Notes under the pieces: generated by a model
The model's database searches: none
Told to the model about the DNA's origin: nothing
What the model saw: only the letters and a program-made list of their open reading frames with translations
Assembly (NCBI GenBank): GCA_038246575.1
Contig: JBBRVU010000158.1
Span: 1 to 10,040, forward strand
Source of the DNA: JACCUZ01 sp038246575
Lineage (GTDB): Bacteria; Actinomycetota; Actinomycetes; JACCUZ01
DNA: 10,040 bases
Direction of reading: 5' to 3'
Translations under genes and position numbers: made by a program
Part shown: piece after piece, positions 6,317-10,040 of the stretch
Position numbering within the stretch: position 1 is the stretch's first letter
Layout of the letters: each line of letters begins with the position of its first letter

Positions 6317-6879
6317 GCACCCACACTCCACCGGGTTCTCTTGCCATGAGCGCTTCAGATGAGCCGGCCCCCGATGCCTCCCAGCCCGTCGTCGAGGTCT
6401 TCTGGCGACCGGGCTGCCCGTTCTGCACCGCGCTGCGGATCGACCTCACCCGACGCGGGATCCCCGCGCGGTGGCGCAACATCTGGCAGGACGACGACGC
6501 GCGCGGCATCGTGCGAGAGGTCAACAACGGCAACGAGACCGTGCCCACGGTCCGGGTCGGCTCCCAGCACCTGACCAACCCCAGCGGCAGCGAGGTCGCC
6601 CAGGCCGTGCTCGGCCGCCCAGGCTCGGTCGCCCGCCGTCGGCGCCTGACGGAGCTCGCCCGCTGGGGCCGGCTCAGCGGGGACAGCTCGCCCCAGGCAC
6701 CCATGGCCACGACGGAGACCACTGCCCGCCCGGCCGGCTCGGCCGCCGGCCAAGGTGACGGCTGGCCGGTCGTCGCGCGCCGCGACAAGCCTCCATGGGT
6801 GTGCGTGCTCACGGTGGACCTGTTCAGTCGGGGCAACCGTCCTGGCCGTGACACACACCACGAGCACGATGCCCGCTGA
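6313..6879 (+). CDS. Glutaredoxin / mycoredoxin-like protein with C-terminal tail
   Basis: A 188-residue cytoplasmic protein whose middle is a glutaredoxin fold. The active site is FWRPGCPFC (Cys35, Cys38), followed by the helix TALRIDLTRRGI, the cis-Pro loop ETVPTVRVG and the thiol-ligand-binding LTNPSGSEV. The WRPGCPxC form is that of mycoredoxins, which reduce mycothiol mixed disulfides; with a flavoprotein reductase two genes upstream it could form a local reductase chain, but this is inference. A normal glutaredoxin would end near residue 110-125; the extra 60-odd residues, rich in Ala, Pro, Gly and Arg, show no recognised domain. ATG 6313 overlaps the epimerase stop (ATGA), supporting translational coupling; ATG 6346 is an alternative that trims 11 residues. 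It is the last gene of the run. Confidence 0.85.
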   Translation: MSTHTPPGSLAMSASDEPAPDASQPVVEVFWRPGCPFCTALRIDLTRRGIPARWRNIWQDDDARGIVREVNNGNETVPTVRVGSQHLTNPSGSEVAQAVLGRPGSVARRRRLTELARWGRLSGDSSPQAPMATTETTARPAGSAAGQGDGWPVVARRDKPPWVCVLTVDLFSRGNRPGRDTHHEHDAR

Positions 6880-6910
6880 CATTCGCCTCGCCAAGCCAGT
6901 TGGGAAACCC

Positions 6911-6926
6911 GCTGCGGTCCCGCAGC
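6911..6926 (+). terminator. Candidate hairpin terminator after the glutaredoxin-like gene
   Basis: GCTGCGG (6911-6917) and CCGCAGC (6920-6926) are exact reverse complements, folding as a six-pair stem with a GTCC loop about 30 bases after the stop at 6879. The bases after it (TTGT) are only weakly T-rich, as is usual in high-GC actinobacteria. It would end the three-gene transcript before the zwf remnant. Confidence 0.4.
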
Positions 6927-6973
6927 TTGTGCCCCGGTGGAGTCTGATGGGCCAGGACTAGGCGGGTGCCGTG

Positions 6974-7222
6974 ATGAGTGGCCGGAGCGACGCGTAGATG
7001 CTGCTCGGAGCGACCGGTGACCTGGCGAGGAAGATGTTGTTCCCGGCCTTGCTCCAGCTGGCCGCGACGATTCTGCCCGCGCGGGTCATCGGGGTTGCAG
7101 TCTCGGCTTGGGACGATGCGCGTCTGCGGCAGGAGGGGCGTCAGTCGGTGTTCGCAGACGTCGAAGTCGGACAGCACGAGCGCAGCCGCATCGTGATCGA
7201 GAAGCCCTTCGGACGCCACCTC
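6974..7222 (+). pseudogene. zwf: Remnant of glucose-6-phosphate 1-dehydrogenase (zwf)
   Basis: Two recognisable pieces of the pentose phosphate pathway enzyme survive in one frame. The first, read from ATG 6974, is MSGRSDA, a TAG (6995-6997), then MLLGATGDLARKMLFPALL and ARVIGVAVSAWDD; in intact enzymes this region reads like SDALVLFGATGDLA, so the TAG probably replaced a Leu codon. The second is SRIVIEKPFGRHL, which normally lies roughly 100 residues further on. Between them only about 25 residues remain, so a large internal deletion has occurred, and everything after the EKPFGR motif, including the catalytic RIDHYLGKE region, is absent. It cannot make active enzyme. Nothing recognisable is seen in 7223-7265. 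The 6880-6973 stretch holds the hairpin at 6911-6926 and otherwise nothing clear. Confidence 0.8.
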
Positions 7223-7265
7223 AGACCGACGGGTGTGCTCGCTGTGCAGGCGGGGGCCCTGAACG

Positions 7266-8753
7266 TCAGGTGCTGCTATGGGTGCGCCAGCGGCGCAGCC
7301 GCACCAGCGCCCGTAGCCCCGCCCTTGCGCGCGGCGACTCGAGCTGGGTGCGGACGTCGGCGATGGCGGCGTTCCACGGCCCGTCGTTGAACGTCGGGTA
7401 GGGGTGGATCACGCCTGCGAGGTCGCGGGTGCGCAGCCCCAGCTTGACGGCCATCGTGAGCTCCCCGATGGACTCCCCGGCTCGCGGCCCGACGACCGTA
7501 GCGCCCAGGATCCGACCCTTGTGGTCCACCGCCAGCCGAGCGAAACCGCTCGAGTCGCCCTCGGCGACAGCGCGGTCGACGTGTGCGTGCCGCCACTCCA
7601 CCACCCGCAGCCCGGGCGAGGCCGGCCCGGTGGGTAGGCCCACCGCGGCAACCTCCGGATGGGTGAACGTGACCCGGGGTATCGCGGTGAGCTGGACCTT
7701 GCGCGAGAGACCAAGGATGGCGTTGCTGGCCGCCAGGCTGCCGTGGACTCCGGCCACGTGCGTGAACTGCGGGTGTCCGGTGAGGTCCCCGGCCGCCCAG
7801 ATGCGCCGGTTCGAGGTTCGCAGGTGCTCGTCGACCGTGACGAAGCCGCGGGCGTCGAGGTCGACGCCGGCGGCCGCCAGTCCCAGGCCGTGGGTGCGCG
7901 GGCTGCGCCCGACGGCGACGACGAGGCAGCCGTAGGGGACGCTCGTGCCGTCCTCGAGCTCGAGGTCGCCGGCCGTGCCCGTGCCCGGCACGACGGCGCT
8001 CACGCCGTGCCCGGCGAGCACCCGCACCCCGTCCGCGCGGAGCGAGTCGGCCACCAGGGCGGCCGCGTCGGCGTCCTCGCGCGGCATGATCCGCGCCGCT
8101 CCCTCGACGACGGTCACGTCGGCGCCCAGGCGGGCAAAGGCCTGTCCGAGCTCGCATCCGATGCTCCCTCCGCCCAGGACCACGAGGCGCTGTGGGAGGT
8201 CCTGCAGCGTCCAGATGGTGTCGCTGGTCAGGTAGGCGGCCTCCTTCAGACCCGGGATCGGGGGCACGGCAGGACTGGCGCCGGCGGCGAGCATCGCCTG
8301 ACCGAAGCGGATCTCGCGGCCGTCAACCCGGACGGCGTCAGGGCCGGTGAAGACGGCCTCACCCGGCAGGACAGTGACCCCTTCGGCCTCGAGCGCCTCG
8401 GCGGAGTCGACCGGGGCGATGTGGGCGATGGCGCCCCGGACGTGGCCCATCACTGCGGGGAAGTCGACGTCGACCCCGCGTACGGTCACCCCGAGCCGGG
8501 CGGCGTCGCGGGCCGAGGCGGCTGCCGCACCAGCCGCCAGGAGAGCCTTGGACGGCACGCACCCCGTCCAGAGGCAGTCGCCGCCGGTGCGGTGGCGCTC
8601 CACGAGCAGGACGTGACCGCCCAGGCGGGCGGCCGTCTTGGCCCCGACGATCCCCGCCGTCCCACCGCCGACCACCACGAGGTCCCACGGGCCTTGGGCG
8701 TCGACCAGGTCGTCGCCGACAGTGTCCCGGGCCGTGGGCTGCACGACCGTCAC
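7266..8753 (-). CDS. Second FAD-dependent pyridine nucleotide-disulfide oxidoreductase, in the sigma operon
   Basis: A 495-residue flavoprotein of the same class as the one at 4148 but clearly diverged from it. Motifs in order: FAD fold VVVGGGTAGIVGAKTA (26-41), redox disulfide GGDCLWTGCVPSK (Cys60, Cys65), NAD(P) fold VLGGGSIGCE (192-201) ending in Glu217, second FAD contact WAAGDLTG, and the dimerisation domain with the hallmark PRVTFTHPEVAAVG. The terminal HPTxxE motif reads YPTFND, putting Tyr452 where lipoamide and glutathione reductases have the catalytic His. About 30 Arg-rich residues extend past the domain. It lacks NmerA and C-terminal cysteines. The GTG 8753 start overlaps the anti-sigma stop (GTGA), so it is translated with the regulators. 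That implies it belongs to the stress response they control. Substrate unknown; mycothiol disulfide, coenzyme A disulfide or a protein disulfide are possibilities. Confidence 0.92.
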   Translation of the reverse strand: MTVVQPTARDTVGDDLVDAQGPWDLVVVGGGTAGIVGAKTAARLGGHVLLVERHRTGGDCLWTGCVPSKALLAAGAAAASARDAARLGVTVRGVDVDFPAVMGHVRGAIAHIAPVDSAEALEAEGVTVLPGEAVFTGPDAVRVDGREIRFGQAMLAAGASPAVPPIPGLKEAAYLTSDTIWTLQDLPQRLVVLGGGSIGCELGQAFARLGADVTVVEGAARIMPREDADAAALVADSLRADGVRVLAGHGVSAVVPGTGTAGDLELEDGTSVPYGCLVVAVGRSPRTHGLGLAAAGVDLDARGFVTVDEHLRTSNRRIWAAGDLTGHPQFTHVAGVHGSLAASNAILGLSRKVQLTAIPRVTFTHPEVAAVGLPTGPASPGLRVVEWRHAHVDRAVAEGDSSGFARLAVDHKGRILGATVVGPRAGESIGELTMAVKLGLRTRDLAGVIHPYPTFNDGPWNAAIADVRTQLESPRARAGLRALVRLRRWRTHSST

Positions 8754-9028
8754 GGGGTCTCCTCGTCCGGGAGTTGGTCGACGTAGGCCCGCAGCCGTTC
8801 CACCGACGAGGGGTCGGGTGCGGGCGCACCTGGCCACCGGGAAAGGGCCCGGTGCAGGGCGCGGTGCTCGTCGGCGGTCTGCGTGCACTTGTCGCAGATC
8901 GCCAGGTGGGCCTCGATCTTGGCCACCTCACCGGGAGTGAGCGGCGCGGAGGGGTCGGCGTCGAGGTAGCGCTGGATGCGCCGGGCCGACCAGTGGCAGG
9001 TGATCATCTGCCGCATTGACTGCTTCAT
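8750..9028 (-). CDS. Zinc-finger (ZAS-type) anti-sigma factor, RsrA-like cysteine layout
   Basis: A 92-residue cytoplasmic protein that should bind and silence the sigma factor encoded just upstream. It has the ZAS signature HLAICDKC (His41, Cys45, Cys48) and an N-terminal Cys11 in ITCHWSA. This matches the arrangement of Streptomyces RsrA (Cys11, His37, Cys41, Cys44), where zinc loss and disulfide formation release SigR under thiol stress; many other ZAS proteins share it without being redox sensitive. The rest, a helical segment and a Pro/Asp tail, has no membrane span. ATG 9028 overlaps the sigma stop (ATGA) and has AGGAAGG five bases upstream; a second ATG at 9014 is less well placed. Its own stop overlaps the flavoprotein start. 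Confidence 0.9.
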   Translation of the reverse strand: MKQSMRQMITCHWSARRIQRYLDADPSAPLTPGEVAKIEAHLAICDKCTQTADEHRALHRALSRWPGAPAPDPSSVERLRAYVDQLPDEETP

Positions 9029-9588
9029 GCGAACCTTCCTGGAGTGAGTGTCTGGGGGCCGAGGCTGCGGCGGAGTCGGTCGCGTCCGCGGCTCAGCCGG
9101 GACATCACCGTGCCGACGGGAACCCCGAGCACGGCCGCCGCCTCGGCATAGGACAGGTCGTGGACGTCGACCAGGATCACCGTCACCCGGAACCGCGGGT
9201 CCAGGTCGGCGAGTGCCTTGGTGAGCTGCTCCCCGATCTCGCCGTCGAGGTGCGCGTCCTCGGCGCTGGGCTGTGTGCTGGCCCCGAAGGCGGGGCGCGA
9301 GTCGCGCACCAGGTCCCAGTCACCGACCGGGTCGGGGCGTGTGCGTCGCTGCATGTTGAGGTTCGTGTGCCGCACGATGGTCAGCAGCCACGCTCGCGGG
9401 TGTCGCCCGTCGAAGCGGTCCAGGGCCCGGTAAGCCCGAAGCAGTGACTCCTGCACCAGGTCCTCCGCGTCGGCGCGGTTGCGCGTCAGCGACATGGCGA
9501 CGCGCAGCATGACCTCGATCTCCGGCTCGACCTGCTCCCGGAAGACGAGCGCCCTGGCGGAGTCCACGTCCTTGTGCCCTTCGTTCAC
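9025..9588 (-). CDS. ECF sigma factor, SigR/SigH-like
   Basis: A group IV sigma-70 factor of about 187 residues. Region 2 is clear (LRVAMSLTRNRADAEDLVQE, then the tryptophan of RAWLLTIVRHT), as is region 4 with its helix-turn-helix (LSYAEAAAVLGVPVGTVMSR, then LSRGRDRLRRSL). No sigma region 1, 3 or extra C-terminal domain is present. The GTVMSRLSRGRDRLR stretch and the paired HxxxCxxC anti-sigma resemble the SigR/SigH thiol-stress group, but other ECF groups share these traits. The start could be GTG 9588 or GTG 9567; the latter has GAAGGG (9577-9582) nine bases upstream and would give 180 residues. The frame stays open further, to beyond 9800, but the opposite-strand methyltransferase occupies that region. 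An inverted GGGAAC-N19-GTTCCC element sits directly upstream, consistent with autoregulation. Confidence 0.93.
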   Translation of the reverse strand: MNEGHKDVDSARALVFREQVEPEIEVMLRVAMSLTRNRADAEDLVQESLLRAYRALDRFDGRHPRAWLLTIVRHTNLNMQRRTRPDPVGDWDLVRDSRPAFGASTQPSAEDAHLDGEIGEQLTKALADLDPRFRVTVILVDVHDLSYAEAAAVLGVPVGTVMSRLSRGRDRLRRSLGPQTLTPGRFA

Positions 9589-9593
9589 GCCCC

Positions 9594-9624
9594 GGGAACC
9601 CGGCGGGCCCCTCGAAGTGTTCCC
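9594..9624. promoter_or_regulatory. Two-way SigR/SigH-like element, copy C (GGGAAC-N19-GTTCCC)
   Basis: GGGAAC (9594-9599) and GTTCCC (9619-9624) are exact reverse complements, 19 bases apart, so each strand reads GGGAAC-N19-GTTCCC, a full SigR/SigH-type -35 and -10. Rightward, transcription would begin at about the methyltransferase ATG (9628). Leftward it would begin at about 9589, at or just before the sigma gene. Both would be leaderless or nearly so, unless the sigma gene uses GTG 9567. Confidence 0.55.
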
Positions 9625-9627
9625 ATC

Positions 9628-10040
9628 ATGGACGTCGACCTCGAGGAGCATGCCGTGCTGGAGCCGTACCGGGTGGTCGCGCCCTTCTACGACGTGCTGT
9701 CGCTGGAGTGGCCGGTCTACCGAGCGGGTCGGGTCGCCGGCGTCGAAGCCCTCGGGCTGCAGCCGGGCGACACCGTCCTGGACGTCGGCTGCGGCACCGG
9801 GCTGAGCCTGCCTCTCCTTGCTGACGCGGTCGGTCCCGACGGGCACGTGATCGGCGTCGACGCCTCACCCCAGATGCTCGCTGTTGCTGAGCGCCGAACC
9901 AAGGGCCTCGCCAGCAGCGTGACCCTGCTGTGTGCCGACGCCACCGACGACCGGCACCCCGCGTGGGAGACAGTCCAAGAGCTGCAGCCCGATGCCGTCC
10001 TGTTCACCTACTCGCTCTCCCTGATGAAGCCATGGCGCCA
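9628..10040 (+). CDS. Class I SAM-dependent methyltransferase, 3' end cut by window edge
   Basis: The first 137 codons of a Rossmann-fold methyltransferase. The SAM-binding motif I VLDVGCGTG is at residues 50-58, the acidic end of strand 2 follows in VIGVDASPQML, and ADATDD is the adenine-contact region. The N-terminus (PYRVVAPFYDVLS) resembles UbiE/Coq5-type and related methyltransferases, but the substrate-binding part is missing and the substrate cannot be called. ATG 9628 has no ribosome binding site; a SigR-like promoter (9594-9624) would start transcription at this codon, suggesting a leaderless message. It is divergent from the sigma factor gene with only 39 bases between them. Confidence 0.88.
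   Translation, partial: MDVDLEEHAVLEPYRVVAPFYDVLSLEWPVYRAGRVAGVEALGLQPGDTVLDVGCGTGLSLPLLADAVGPDGHVIGVDASPQMLAVAERRTKGLASSVTLLCADATDDRHPAWETVQELQPDAVLFTYSLSLMKPWR

Noticed and set aside
6843..6961. Small plus-strand frame of about 38 codons after the glutaredoxin-like gene
   Set aside because: GTG start without a ribosome site, overlaps the previous gene and the hairpin at 6911-6926, and the product is not recognised.
4148..8753. A mercury-resistance (mer) locus
   Set aside because: Although both flavoproteins are MerA-like, neither has NmerA or the C-terminal CysCys, and there is no merR, merT, merP or merB.
7659..8786. Plus-strand open frame of about 375 codons
   Set aside because: It is the antisense of the second flavoprotein, whose motifs are unmistakable; the plus-strand product has no recognisable fold.
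9025..9846. Sigma factor with an N-terminal extension of about 85 residues
   Set aside because: The extension is antisense to the methyltransferase, has no sigma features, and would cross the promoter element at 9594-9624.
1..10040. CRISPR array, tRNA, rRNA, insertion sequence or phage genes
   Set aside because: No regularly spaced repeats, cloverleaf-like sequence, transposase motif or terminal inverted repeats with target duplications were seen.

Overview
The window comes from a high-GC actinobacterium. Codons end mostly in G or C, GTG starts are common, neighbouring genes overlap by ATGA or GTGA, and the families present are typical of Actinobacteria: a DUF427 protein, a mycoredoxin-like glutaredoxin, and an ECF sigma factor with a zinc-type anti-sigma factor. 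I cannot place it to genus.

Layout from left to right. A Crp/Fnr-type regulator runs off the left edge (minus). Next is a minus-strand pair, a TlpA/MPT53-like thioredoxin-fold lipoprotein followed by the CcdA membrane electron carrier. Divergent from these is a DUF3179 lipoprotein (plus). A small DUF427 protein (minus) is divergent from a plus-strand run of three genes joined by ATGA overlaps: a flavoprotein disulfide reductase, a NAD(P)H-hydrate epimerase that carries a +1 frameshift, and a glutaredoxin-like protein. Then comes a short decayed zwf (glucose-6-phosphate dehydrogenase) remnant. A minus-strand operon follows, reading right to left: ECF sigma factor, HxxxCxxC anti-sigma factor, second flavoprotein disulfide reductase, all overlapping by 4 bases. 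Divergent from the sigma gene, a class I SAM methyltransferase runs off the right edge.

The theme is thiol and pyridine-nucleotide redox chemistry on both sides of the membrane. TlpA-like protein plus CcdA move reducing equivalents outward; the glutaredoxin and two CxxxxC flavoproteins act inside; the epimerase repairs damaged NAD(P)H; and the sigma/anti-sigma pair has the cysteine layout of the redox switch SigR/RsrA.

The main observation from the bare sequence is a two-part element, roughly GGGAAC-N19-GTTCCC. It occurs, exact or with one or two changes, in all three divergent intergenic regions (2410-2440, 4071-4101, 9594-9624, plus an N18 variant at 4040-4068). It matches the known SigR/SigH-type promoter form (GGAA(T/C)-N18/19-GTT). 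Because it is close to an inverted repeat, it can be read as a promoter in both directions. This suggests that nearly every gene here, apart from the Crp/Fnr regulator, may belong to a compact regulon of the sigma factor encoded in the window. That is inference; the matches themselves are visible.
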